64,000 nucleotides of DNA from Afifella aestuarii. GTDB lineage: Bacteria > Pseudomonadota > Alphaproteobacteria > Rhizobiales > Afifellaceae. This document shows positions 27,665 through 36,720 of this stretch, in pieces. How positions within the stretch are numbered: the first letter of the stretch is position 1; the number at the start of each line of letters is the position of its first letter. The position numbers and the translations under genes are program-made. The stretch lies in contig NZ_SAUF01000005.1 in assembly GCF_004023665.1 (NCBI RefSeq), positions 310,001 to 374,000 on the forward strand, written 5' to 3'. The notes under the pieces were generated by a model. It was not told where the DNA came from and searched no databases. It worked only from the letters and a program-made list of their open reading frames with translations.

Positions 27665-29935
27665 TCAGGGGTATGTCGGCTGCCGTGTCTCCTCAAAGTA
27701 GGCAAGAGCCTGCGGATTTGCAGGAATCGTCAGCGTCTCGCCACCTGAGCGGGAGTGAAACGCGGCGAGGAACGTGGGCACGTCCTCGGCTGGCATCGGG
27801 CGGGCGAAGTAGTAACCTTGGGCTTCGTCGCACTTCATCTCCCGCAAGATCGCCAGCTGGTCGGCATCCTCCACACCTTCTGCGACCACTTTCATTCCAA
27901 GACGCACGCCGAGTGTGACGATGGCGTGGACGATGGCACCGTCACTCGTGCCACGCAGAAACGACTTGTCGATCTTCAGCCGGTCGATCGGAAACTGATT
28001 GAGATGGGTGAGGGAGGCGTAGCCCGTTCCAAAATCGTCGAGCGCGATCTTGATGCCCGCAATATGGAGGGCGCGCAGAGCATCCCCGACCATTTCGGCA
28101 CTCCACCCCATATAGGTGTTTTCCGTCACCTCGAGGACGAGGCGGGAAGGGGGAACCCCTGCGGCCGCGAGCTTGTCCAGAATCACCTCGGTGAGATTGC
28201 CGGTGCGAAACTGTGCCGATGAGAGATTGATGGCCACGCGGCTGAATTCGACACCCTCGTCGAGCCAGCGCCGCATCTGCTCGATGGCGCTGTCGAAAGC
28301 GAGCTCGCCGAGTTGATGTCCGCATTCCGTATCCTCGAATGCGGCGATGAAGGCTGCGGGCGTGAGCAGACCTTTGCTGGGGTGCTCCCACCGCATCAGC
28401 GCCTCAAGGCCGGTCACCTGACAGGGCTCCGCAAGACTGACAGTCGGCTGATAGAAGAGCTTGAAATGGTTCTGCTTAAGGCTGCTGCGCACATCATGCA
28501 TGAGCTCGGCCTTGCGCTCCACGGCAAGGCGCATCCAGGGTTGGAAGCCGATCAGGCGATTGCGCCCTGTAAGCTTCGCCCGAAAAAGCGCGATGTCGGC
28601 GTTCTTCAAGAGATCCGTCGGGTTTTCATGATGCTGGGGACACATCGCCGCTCCGGCGCTGGCCGTGATGGAGAAGTTGCGTCCGTCATGCTCGACGGGA
28701 TGGCGAAGTGATTCCATCACCCGCTCGACGGCTTTGTGGATGTCGGCGGCCGTTTTGATGCCGGGCATGATGATGGCGAATTCGTCGCCGCCGAGGCGCG
28801 CGACCGTGTTGTCTTCTCCAAAGACGCGCTGGAGCCGTTCTGCAATCAGGCACAGAAGCTGGTCGCCCGCGTCGTGACCGAGCGTGTCGTTGACGGTCTT
28901 GAAGTGATCGAGATCGAGCATGATGAGCCCGACGCTCGTCCGGCTTTGCCGCGCATGATCTATGGTGTCCGACAAGCGCTCATGAAACAGGGCCCGGTTG
29001 GGAAGCCCCGTCAGGCCATCGCGGAAGGCGAGTCGCTCTATTTCGGCATTGTGCTGGTGTTGTTCGGTCACGTCCTGGACGCTGCCGATCACATGCGCGA
29101 CCCTGCCTTCGCTCCACTCGGCTTCGGCAAGGCACCGAATCCAGCGTCGATGGCCTTTAACAGTGGTGATTTCGACTTCACGATCGAAGCGTTTGCCTGC
29201 CTGAACCAGGGCCGTCACGGCCTGATGCGCCTCTGTGTCGCTCGCGCTCGAGAGTGTCTGTTTGAAGAACTCGCGCGTTGGATTGACCCGGCGATCAAGC
29301 TCGAAGATGCGGTACATCTCCTCCGACCAGGTCAGGCTGTCGTTGCGCACATCGAGTTTCCAGCTGCCGACTTTGGTCAGGCGGGTGGCCTGTGCCAGGA
29401 GCCTCTTCTGACGGCGCAGATCGATGATGGTGCGCCTGCGCGACAATTCGTTCATGGCGAGCGCGGCAAGCATCGCAAGTCGCACTCTTTCGCCCGCTGA
29501 AAAGCGACGCGGCCGGGTGTCGATGAGACAGAGCGTACCCACGGCAACGCCGGGGCGTACGATGAGAGGCGCTCCCGCATAAAAACGCAGATGACGCCGC
29601 TGTACCCATTCGTTGCTGTGAAACCGTGGATCCTGCAGGGCGTCTTCTACGATGAGGACGTCATCGGACAGGACTGTCCAGCTGGAGATCGCGTCGCTGC
29701 GTGGAATCGGGCGATCACCAGCCCCACAGCTTGCGAGGACGACTTCCTCGTTCGCGTCCATGAGCGTGACGAATGCAAGCGGAACCTCAAACAGGCTGTG
29801 TGCGAGAGCGCAGATCTCGTCGAGGGCCTTTTCCGAACCGCCATCGGCAAAACGATAATGTAGAACTTCCTGGAGCCGTTCCTGCTCATTGGCCGGGCAG
29901 GGGCACATCGCCTCCTGTATCTGTGCGGCCGTCAT
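27665..29935 (-). CDS. GAF-PAS-GGDEF-EAL cyclic-di-GMP turnover protein
   Basis: A 756-residue signalling protein: N-terminal GAF (about residues 30-165), PAS (about 190-310), GGDEF and C-terminal EAL. The GGDEF motif RLGGDEFAII is intact, so it may make c-di-GMP. The inhibitory I-site RxxD before it is lost (GEDN). The EAL domain keeps EALMRWEHP, EVTENTYM, DDFGTGYASL and VVAEGVED, so it may also degrade c-di-GMP. The start is ATG 29935 with AGAGGA 7 bases upstream; an ATG 14 codons earlier lacks a ribosome site. It has no transmembrane segment, so it is cytoplasmic. It is divergent from ispH across a region with a PpsR-type site. Confidence 0.92.
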   Translation of the reverse strand: MTAAQIQEAMCPCPANEQERLQEVLHYRFADGGSEKALDEICALAHSLFEVPLAFVTLMDANEEVVLASCGAGDRPIPRSDAISSWTVLSDDVLIVEDALQDPRFHSNEWVQRRHLRFYAGAPLIVRPGVAVGTLCLIDTRPRRFSAGERVRLAMLAALAMNELSRRRTIIDLRRQKRLLAQATRLTKVGSWKLDVRNDSLTWSEEMYRIFELDRRVNPTREFFKQTLSSASDTEAHQAVTALVQAGKRFDREVEITTVKGHRRWIRCLAEAEWSEGRVAHVIGSVQDVTEQHQHNAEIERLAFRDGLTGLPNRALFHERLSDTIDHARQSRTSVGLIMLDLDHFKTVNDTLGHDAGDQLLCLIAERLQRVFGEDNTVARLGGDEFAIIMPGIKTAADIHKAVERVMESLRHPVEHDGRNFSITASAGAAMCPQHHENPTDLLKNADIALFRAKLTGRNRLIGFQPWMRLAVERKAELMHDVRSSLKQNHFKLFYQPTVSLAEPCQVTGLEALMRWEHPSKGLLTPAAFIAAFEDTECGHQLGELAFDSAIEQMRRWLDEGVEFSRVAINLSSAQFRTGNLTEVILDKLAAAGVPPSRLVLEVTENTYMGWSAEMVGDALRALHIAGIKIALDDFGTGYASLTHLNQFPIDRLKIDKSFLRGTSDGAIVHAIVTLGVRLGMKVVAEGVEDADQLAILREMKCDEAQGYYFARPMPAEDVPTFLAAFHSRSGGETLTIPANPQALAYFEETRQPTYP

Positions 29936-30064
29936 GATGTTGTCCTCTTGGTTCCCCCGAGCCAAACCTGCCGGCAAGCAGTAAAAGCTTTGTCCACTTT
30001 TTGAGATAAAGGGGAGTTAATCGCTCGGCGCAGACGCTGTCCGGGCGACGGCAATCCGTCACAG

Positions 30065-30082
30065 TGTCAAACCGACGTGACA
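30065..30082. promoter_or_regulatory. PpsR/CrtJ-type site before ispH
   Basis: TGTCAAACCGACGTGACA matches TGT-N12-ACA exactly, and the extended form TGTC-N10-GACA. It ends 38 bases before the ispH start and about 130 bases before the divergent GGDEF-EAL start. PpsR/CrtJ represses photosynthesis genes in oxygen; its action here is inferred. Confidence 0.75.
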
Positions 30083-30120
30083 CATTACGCCGTCCGCGTA
30101 GATTGCCTATAAAGAGGCTT

Positions 30121-31080
30121 ATGGCGACAGGACGGTCTTTGAGGGTGATCCTAGCCCAGCCACGCGGTTTCTGCGCGGGCGTCGAACGTGCGATCACGAT
30201 CGTGGAGCGCGCGCTCTCGCTTTATGGCCCGCCGGTCTATGTGCGCCACCAGATCGTTCACAATCAGCACGTTGTCGACACGCTCAAAGCCCGCGGCGCT
30301 GTTTTCGTGGAGGAGACGGACGAGATTCCGGACGGCTCCATCACCGTCTTCAGCGCCCATGGTGTGTCCCGTGCGGTTGCCAATCGTGCCGCGGCCAAGA
30401 AGCTGGACGTCATCGATGCGACATGTCCGCTCGTGCAGCGAGTGCAGAGGGAAGGTCGCCGCTACGCCGAGCAAGGCTACGACGTGGTGCTCATCGGTCA
30501 CGCCGGTCACGCCGAGGTGGAAGGCACGCGTGGCCAGATCGACGGTCGCCTCCATATCCTGGCGACGCCCGATGCGGTGGCTGAGATCGATGTCGCGGAC
30601 CCTGAGCGCGTGGCTTACATCACTCAGACGACCTTGAGCCTGCTCGACACGCGCAACGTCATCGCCGCTTTGAAGGCACGCTTTCCTTCGATCGTCGGGC
30701 CGGAGACGTGCAATATCTGTTATGCGACGCAGAACCGGCAGACCGCAGTGCTGGAGCTTGCCGCAAGCGTCGAAAAGCTGGTGGTGGTGGGCTCCGCCAA
30801 CAGCTCCAATTCAAGCCGGTTGCGCGAACTCGGAGAGGCGTCGGGTATTCCGAGCTATCTGATCGAGGCCCCGCAAGAGCTTGATCCAGCATGGCTTCGC
30901 AATGTCGATCGGCTCGGCGTCACGGCCGGCGCTTCGGCACCGGAGGCGAGCGTACAAGCGGTGCTGAACTGGCTGCGAACTTTCCGCACACTTCATGTAG
31001 AAACCCTGGACGGAATCAAAGAAAAAGTTCACTTCAAACTGCCTCAGAGACTTCTTCGAGAGGCTCTGGCCGATGCCTGA
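30121..31080 (+). CDS. ispH: 4-hydroxy-3-methylbut-2-enyl diphosphate reductase IspH
   Basis: A 319-residue IspH, the last enzyme of the MEP pathway, which makes IPP and DMAPP using a [4Fe-4S] cluster. The three cluster cysteines are seen in QPRGFCAGV, IDATCPLVQ and PETCNICYATQNRQ, together with FSAHGVS. The start is ATG 30121 with AGAGG upstream; an upstream ATG (30064) would place the PpsR-type site inside the gene. Its products feed CrtE and the bacteriochlorophyll tail, so control by PpsR makes sense. A gap of 219 bases, in which I see no feature, follows before bchI. Confidence 0.93.
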   Translation: MATGRSLRVILAQPRGFCAGVERAITIVERALSLYGPPVYVRHQIVHNQHVVDTLKARGAVFVEETDEIPDGSITVFSAHGVSRAVANRAAAKKLDVIDATCPLVQRVQREGRRYAEQGYDVVLIGHAGHAEVEGTRGQIDGRLHILATPDAVAEIDVADPERVAYITQTTLSLLDTRNVIAALKARFPSIVGPETCNICYATQNRQTAVLELAASVEKLVVVGSANSSNSSRLRELGEASGIPSYLIEAPQELDPAWLRNVDRLGVTAGASAPEASVQAVLNWLRTFRTLHVETLDGIKEKVHFKLPQRLLREALADA

Positions 31081-31299
31081 GCCTTGCTGGCGGAAAGCTT
31101 GATTTTGCATTCCTGGCTTGTGAGGATGGTGTTTCATCTGGCGTCTCTCTTTCGAAAAAGTCTCAATCCTTTCATGAACCTGGGCGAGCGCTTTGGCGCC
31201 AGCCCGTCGTTGTCCGGCCCGGTGTAAGCCTGTCGGATGTTGAGCTGCGAAGCTGACATTTCGGGCGCGTATCGGCCCAAGCCGCAAGGTTGAACACAC

Positions 31300-32325
31300 A
31301 TGGCAATGCCGTTTCCCTTCTCCGCCATCGTCGGCCAGGACGAAATGAAGACAGCGCTGCTTCTGGCGGCGATCGACCCTTCCATCGGCGGTGTCCTCGT
31401 TTTTGGTGATCGTGGCACCGGAAAATCGACGGCCGTGCGCGCCCTGGCGGCTTTGCTGCCGAAGATGCGCGTCGTCGTGGGCTGCCCCTATGGCTGCGAT
31501 CCCGCCAATCCAGGCGCTTTTTGCGACAGCTGTAAGGAGAAAGCGGCGGAAGGCGACCTGAAGACGCGCCAGGTCCCGGTACCGGTGATCGATCTGCCGC
31601 TCGGAGCGACCGAAGACCGTGTGGTCGGGGCGCTCGATCTCGAACTCGCGCTCACAAAGGGTGAAAAGGCGTTCGAGCCCGGTCTTCTGGCCCGCGCCCA
31701 TCGCGGCTTTCTGTATATCGACGAAGTGAACCTTCTCGAGGACCACCTCGTCGATCTTCTGCTCGATGTGGCGGCTTCTGGCGAGAACGTCGTCGAGCGC
31801 GAAGGTTTGAGCGTTCGCCATCCTGCCCGCTTCGTGCTCGTAGGCAGCGGCAATCCGGAAGAAGGCGAGCTGCGTCCGCAGCTTCTCGACCGTTTCGGTC
31901 TGTCCGTCGAAGTGAAGACGCCGACGGATCTGCCGACCCGTATCGAGGTGATCCGCCGTCGCGACACGTATGAACATGACCCCGCTGCGTTCGTCGAGCA
32001 CTGGAAGCGCCGAGACGGCAAGCTGCGTTCACGTCTGACCGCGGCGCACAAGCGTCTTGGCGACGTGTCCGTGCCCGACAAGGCTTTGGAGCGCGCGGCC
32101 GAATTGTGCATGGCGCTTGGCACCGACGGTTTGCGGGGCGAGCTGACGCTGATGCGGGCTGCTCGCGCTCTTGCGGCTTTCGAAGGTGACGCGGAAGTGG
32201 GCGACAAGCATTTGCGTCAGGTGGCGCCACCGGCACTCCGACACCGCTTGCGGCGCAACCCGCTCGACGATTCCGGTTCCTCCGTGCGCGTCGATCGCGC
32301 CCTGGAGGAGCTTTTCGGCGCTTAA
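31300..32325 (+). CDS. bchI: Magnesium chelatase ATPase subunit BchI
   Basis: A 341-residue AAA+ subunit of magnesium chelatase, which inserts Mg into protoporphyrin IX with BchD and BchH. Walker [10 protein letters not shown], Walker [20 protein letters not shown] and the sensor region [22 protein letters not shown] are intact. Two ATGs (31300 and 31306) are candidates for the start. It leads the bchI-bchD-bchO run, with bchD 13 bases downstream. Confidence 0.97.
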   Translation: MAMPFPFSAIVGQDEMKTALLLAAIDPSIGGVLVFGDRGTGKSTAVRALAALLPKMRVVVGCPYGCDPANPGAFCDSCKEKAAEGDLKTRQVPVPVIDLPLGATEDRVVGALDLELALTKGEKAFEPGLLARAHRGFLYIDEVNLLEDHLVDLLLDVAASGENVVEREGLSVRHPARFVLVGSGNPEEGELRPQLLDRFGLSVEVKTPTDLPTRIEVIRRRDTYEHDPAAFVEHWKRRDGKLRSRLTAAHKRLGDVSVPDKALERAAELCMALGTDGLRGELTLMRAARALAAFEGDAEVGDKHLRQVAPPALRHRLRRNPLDDSGSSVRVDRALEELFGA

Positions 32326-32338
32326 GGGTGTAACGGTG

Positions 32339-34144
32339 ATGAGAGAGCGCTCAGCAGAAGATCCGATTTGGGGGGATGCGCTTCTTGCGGCGGCACTTTT
32401 TGCTGTTGCCCCGGCGCAGCTCGGCGGTGCTGCGATACGCTCTCTCGCAGGGCCGGGCCGCGATGCCTGGCTTGAAACCTTGCGCGCGCTTCTGCCCGAT
32501 GAGGCCCCCATGCGCCGGGTGCCGCTGCATGCCAGCGAGAGCCGTATTCTGGGCGGACTGGATCTGACGGCGACCTTGCGCGCCGGGCGTCCGGTGGCCG
32601 AGCGCGGCATCCTCGCCGCAGCCGATGGCGGCGTCGTCGTTCTCGCCATGGCGGAACGCATGGAGCTGAACAAGGCCGCCCATCTCGTCGCCGCGCTCGA
32701 TGCCGGTGAAGTCGTTTTGGAACGCGATGGTTTGGCGTTGCGGACGCCGAGCCACTTCGGTGTCGTCGCCCTCGACGAGGGCTTGTCGGAAGAGGAGCGG
32801 CCGCCCGCCGCGCTCATGGACCGTCTCGCTTTCCATATCGATCTTTCCGGCGCCACCCTGCGGGACCTGGAGCCTTCGATCGTGACGGCCGAAGAAGTGA
32901 CGGTCGCCGCTGCGCGTTACAGCGCCGTCTCGCTTTCAGACGACGCGCTGCAGGCGCTTTGCACGACGGCGATGGCACTTGGAATCGGTTCTCTGCGCGC
33001 ACCGCTGCTGGCCGCACGGGCCGCAAAGGCGCACGCAGCCTTGTGCGGGGAGGATTCCGTCAGCGAGGTGGATCTGCAGACGGCCGCTCGTCTCGTTCTG
33101 GCGCCACGCGCCACGATGATCCCGCAAATCGAGGATCCGGAGGACGAATCCACCGAGGAACAACCGCCCGAGCCGCAGGAACCTCCAGAAGAAGCCGAGC
33201 AGAAGGACGAATCTGAGGCCAAGGACAAGCCGCTCGACGACGTGATCCTGGAAGCCGCGCAAGCCGCCATTCCTCCGGGCCTTCTTGCGATGTTGAAGAT
33301 GGGGCTCGACCGGCACAGCCGCGGCGCCTCTGCGGGCGGTAAGGCGGGCGCGCAAAAACAGTCGAAGACGCGCGGCCGTCCGATCGGCACACGGCAGGGC
33401 GATTTGCGTGACGGGATGCGTCTCAACGTCGTGGAGACGTTGCGCGCGGCCGCGCCCTGGCAGCCGATCCGCAGGACTGCGCGCGGTGAGGTGCTCGAGC
33501 CCGGCAAACGTCCGGCGCGCGTCGAGGTGCGGCGCGACGATTTCCGCATCTCGCGTCACAAGGAGCGGTCGGAGACGGCCACGATCTTCGTCGTCGATGC
33601 CTCGGGCTCGGCGGCTTTACACCGCCTCGCCGAGGCCAAGGGCGCCGTCGAGCTCCTCCTGGCCGATTGCTATGTGCGTCGCGATCAGGTGGCGCTGATC
33701 GCCTTTCGCGGACGTGAGGCGGAGCTTCTTTTGCCGCCGACGCGGTCTTTGACGCGCGCCAAACGCAGCCTCGCGGGGCTGCCGGGCGGAGGCGGCACGC
33801 CGCTCGCGACGGCGATCGATGCGGCCGCGGCGCTCGCTGATAGCGTCAAGCGCAAGGGTCAGACGCCGAGCATCGTGTTCTTGACCGATGGACGCGCCAA
33901 TATCGCGCGTGATGGCGAGCCGGGTCGTCCCCAGGCCGAGGAGGATGCGTTGGCCTCTGCCAGGGCCTTTCGTCTGGCTGGATTTCGCGCCGTCCTCGTG
34001 GATACGTCGCCACGGCCGCAACCGAAGGCGGAGAAGCTTGCCGGGGAAATGGCTGCGATCTATCTGCCTTTGCCCTATGCGGATGCCGAGGGCCTCTCGC
34101 AGGCGGTGCGCGCCGTATCCTCCAATGTGCCGGCGGCGGCATAG
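32339..34144 (+). CDS. bchD: Magnesium chelatase subunit BchD
   Basis: A 601-residue BchD: an AAA+-like N-terminal half with degenerate ATP motifs, an acidic Pro/Glu-rich linker (about residues 265-300, including EDESTEEQPPEPQEPPEE), and a C-terminal von Willebrand A domain with the MIDAS-like DASGSAAL. It assembles with BchI as the motor of Mg chelatase. The start ATG 32339 lies 13 bases after bchI; an open frame upstream overlaps bchI out of frame and is not used. Confidence 0.96.
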   Translation: MRERSAEDPIWGDALLAAALFAVAPAQLGGAAIRSLAGPGRDAWLETLRALLPDEAPMRRVPLHASESRILGGLDLTATLRAGRPVAERGILAAADGGVVVLAMAERMELNKAAHLVAALDAGEVVLERDGLALRTPSHFGVVALDEGLSEEERPPAALMDRLAFHIDLSGATLRDLEPSIVTAEEVTVAAARYSAVSLSDDALQALCTTAMALGIGSLRAPLLAARAAKAHAALCGEDSVSEVDLQTAARLVLAPRATMIPQIEDPEDESTEEQPPEPQEPPEEAEQKDESEAKDKPLDDVILEAAQAAIPPGLLAMLKMGLDRHSRGASAGGKAGAQKQSKTRGRPIGTRQGDLRDGMRLNVVETLRAAAPWQPIRRTARGEVLEPGKRPARVEVRRDDFRISRHKERSETATIFVVDASGSAALHRLAEAKGAVELLLADCYVRRDQVALIAFRGREAELLLPPTRSLTRAKRSLAGLPGGGGTPLATAIDAAAALADSVKRKGQTPSIVFLTDGRANIARDGEPGRPQAEEDALASARAFRLAGFRAVLVDTSPRPQPKAEKLAGEMAAIYLPLPYADAEGLSQAVRAVSSNVPAAA

Positions 34145-34207
34145 TCCGCCCGAGGCGCGGCGAGGAAAAAGTGCGGGTGGTGGAGTGAGCCGAGGGCGAT
34201 TCGTCGG

Positions 34208-35101
34208 ATGACCAGGAAGGTCGACTGGGAAAAGGAAGGCCGCAATTGGCCGAACCGTGCCGCGAGCCGCTTTGTCGAGGCGGCAGGGCTGCGCTGGCAT
34301 GTGCAGCAGATGGGGGAGGGACCGTCGCTCGTGCTCCTTCACGGCACCGGTGCGACGACCCATTCCTGGGGATCGATCCTTCCGCTCCTGGCTGAACGAT
34401 TTTCCGTGACGGCCATGGATCTGCCGGGGCACGGATTTACCTCAACGCCGGCGGCTCATCGGCTGTCGATGCCGGGAATGGCCGATGCGGTCGCTGGCCT
34501 CCTCGATGCTCTTTCCGTCCGTCCGACCATCGTCGCCGGACATTCGGCGGGCGCGGCCATCCTGATGCGTATGGATCTCGATGGGCATTTGGATTCCGAT
34601 CTCCTGATCAGCCTCAACGGAGCTATTCTCCCTCTCTCGGGGATGGCAGGTCAGTTCTTCTCTCCAGTGGCGAAGATCCTGGCGCGCACGTCTTTGTCCG
34701 CGCGCTTTTTTGCCTGGAGTGCCGATCGGGACGAAAACGCCGTCAAACGGTTGATCGACGGAACGGGCTCGAAACTGAGCCAGCAGGACATCGACTGGTA
34801 CGAGATGCTCGCCCGCAACACTGGTCACGTCTGGGCGGCGATCAATATGATGGCGAATTGGGAGCTCGGGCCGCTGGAGCGGGATCTGCCGAAGCTCAAG
34901 ACGCGGCTCGTTCTCGTCGCCGGCGGTGAGGATGGTTCCATTGATCCCTCCACCGCGTTTCGTGTCAAAGACATTCTGCCCTCTGCCCGGGTCGAGTATC
35001 TGCGCGGTCTCGGGCATCTCGCGCATGAGGAAGCGCCGCGGCAGGTGGCCGACCTCATCTTCCGTTTGGTCCTGGAAGAAACGCGGGTTTTCGACGCCTG
35101 A
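34208..35101 (+). CDS. bchO: Magnesium chelatase accessory protein BchO (alpha/beta-hydrolase)
   Basis: A 297-residue alpha/beta-hydrolase in the bchIDO position. It has the oxyanion loop LLHGTGATTHSWG, nucleophile elbow VAGHSAGAA and His in GLGHLAHEEAP. BchO is always found with bchI/bchD in purple bacteria; its substrate is unknown, and a role in Mg chelation or chlorophyllide handling is assumed. It ends 125 bases before crtI, in a region that holds a PpsR-type site. Confidence 0.93.
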   Translation: MTRKVDWEKEGRNWPNRAASRFVEAAGLRWHVQQMGEGPSLVLLHGTGATTHSWGSILPLLAERFSVTAMDLPGHGFTSTPAAHRLSMPGMADAVAGLLDALSVRPTIVAGHSAGAAILMRMDLDGHLDSDLLISLNGAILPLSGMAGQFFSPVAKILARTSLSARFFAWSADRDENAVKRLIDGTGSKLSQQDIDWYEMLARNTGHVWAAINMMANWELGPLERDLPKLKTRLVLVAGGEDGSIDPSTAFRVKDILPSARVEYLRGLGHLAHEEAPRQVADLIFRLVLEETRVFDA

Positions 35102-35178
35102 GGTGGGGTGATGGGCCGGAATTGTCGCGGTCATGATGGCTTGCGCCGCGTTGCGCCAAATGGCCTCTCAGGTGTACA

Positions 35179-35196
35179 TGTCAGTTTATGTTGACA
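35179..35196. promoter_or_regulatory. PpsR/CrtJ-type site before crtI
   Basis: TGTCAGTTTATGTTGACA is a perfect TGT-N12-ACA and TGTC-N10-GACA site. It covers the ATG at 35188 and ends 30 bases before the crtI start I chose at 35227, which argues against the upstream start. Confidence 0.8.
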
Positions 35197-35226
35197 CGTG
35201 CTTCAGCTTCAAACCCGGTCGCTGAG

Positions 35227-36720
35227 ATGGCGGAGCGTCGCCCGCATGCGATCGTCATTGGCAGCGGCTTCGGTGGTCTTGCTGCAGCCATCCGTCTCGG
35301 TGCTCGAGGATACCGCGTAACGGTTCTCGAGAAGCTCGATCAGCCGGGCGGTCGCGCCTATGTCTTTCGCCAGGACGGCTTCACCTTTGACGCCGGGCCG
35401 ACGATCGTCACGGCGCCGTTTCTCTTCGAGGAACTCTGGCGCCTCGCCGGACGCGAGTTTGCCGACGACATCACGCTGAAGTCATTGAGCCCGTTCTATC
35501 GGCTAATTTTTGCCGACGGCACGACGTTCGAAGAGTTTTCCGATCCCGATGTCATGCGCAAGGAAGTGGCGCGCATCTCTCCGGAGGACGTGGAAGGCTA
35601 CGACCGTTTCATGGCCGAGAGCGAGGCGATCTTCCGCGTCGGGTTCGAACAGCTTGCGCATGTGCCCTTCGGCTCCTTGCTCGATATGGCAAAGGTGCTG
35701 CCGGACTTCGTGCGGCTGCAGAGTTTCCGTAGCGTTTATTCCTGCGTCTCGCGCTATGTGAAAGATGAGCGCCTGCGCATCGCGCTGTCCTTCCATCCGC
35801 TCTTCATCGGCGCCAATCCCTTCCGGACCACGTCGATCTACGCCATGATCACCTTCCTGCAGCGGCATTGGGGGGTGCATTTCGCCATGGGCGGAACGGG
35901 CGCGCTGATCGAAGGGATGGCAGGCCTGGTTAAGCATCAGGGCAACGACATCCGTCTCAATGCGGAGGTCGACGAGATCCTGGTCGAGAATGGGCGCGCC
36001 TGTGGGGTGCGTCTCGCCTCGGGAGAGACGATCGCCGCCGATGTCGTCGTCTCCAATGCGGATTCGGCCTTCACGTATCGCAAGCTCTTGCGCAGCGTGA
36101 AGCGGCGTCGCTGGACCAACGAAAAGATCGATCGTGCGCGCTATTCGATGAGCCTCTTCGTCTGGTATTTCGGCACCGATCGCACCTATCCAGACGTCGC
36201 GCATCACACGATCCTCCTCGGCCCGCGCTACCGGGAATTGCTGAGCGACATCTTCGACAAGAAGCGTCTCGCGCCAGATTTCAGTCTCTATCTGCACCGG
36301 CCGACGGCGACGGATCCTTCGCTGGCGCCTGCTGGATGCGACGCGTTTTACGTGCTCTCGCCGGTTCCGCATCTCGGCGGCAACACGGACTGGCGTACTG
36401 AAGCGGAAGCTTATCGCCAGACGATCGAAGAGCATCTGAGCAAGACCGTCTTGCCGGACCTCAAATCGCATGTCGTCAGTTCGCGCATGACGACGCCTTT
36501 GGACTTCCGCAACCGGCTCCTGTCGCTCAATGGCGCCGCCTTCGGGCTGGAACCCGTTTTCACGCAAAGCGCCTGGTTCCGTCCTCACAACAAGAGCGAA
36601 GAGGTGGACCGTCTTTATCTCGTGGGTGCAGGTACGCATCCGGGAGCCGGACTGCCGGGTGTTCTCTCTTCCGCCCGAATTCTCGATGAGGTCGTCCCTG
36701 ATGCTGCCGCACTGGCCTGA
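35227..36720 (+). CDS. crtI: Phytoene desaturase CrtI
   Basis: A 497-residue FAD-dependent desaturase converting phytoene to neurosporene or lycopene. The Rossmann motif VIGSGFGGLAAAIRLGARG and GRAYVFRQDGFTFDAGPTIV are at the N-terminus, and PGAGLPGVLSSARILDEVV at the C-terminus. I chose ATG 35227 over ATG 35188, because the latter lies inside a PpsR-type site and adds 13 unconserved residues. No strong Shine-Dalgarno precedes either. The 3' end overlaps crtB by 20 bases. Confidence 0.95.
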   Translation: MAERRPHAIVIGSGFGGLAAAIRLGARGYRVTVLEKLDQPGGRAYVFRQDGFTFDAGPTIVTAPFLFEELWRLAGREFADDITLKSLSPFYRLIFADGTTFEEFSDPDVMRKEVARISPEDVEGYDRFMAESEAIFRVGFEQLAHVPFGSLLDMAKVLPDFVRLQSFRSVYSCVSRYVKDERLRIALSFHPLFIGANPFRTTSIYAMITFLQRHWGVHFAMGGTGALIEGMAGLVKHQGNDIRLNAEVDEILVENGRACGVRLASGETIAADVVVSNADSAFTYRKLLRSVKRRRWTNEKIDRARYSMSLFVWYFGTDRTYPDVAHHTILLGPRYRELLSDIFDKKRLAPDFSLYLHRPTATDPSLAPAGCDAFYVLSPVPHLGGNTDWRTEAEAYRQTIEEHLSKTVLPDLKSHVVSSRMTTPLDFRNRLLSLNGAAFGLEPVFTQSAWFRPHNKSEEVDRLYLVGAGTHPGAGLPGVLSSARILDEVVPDAAALA

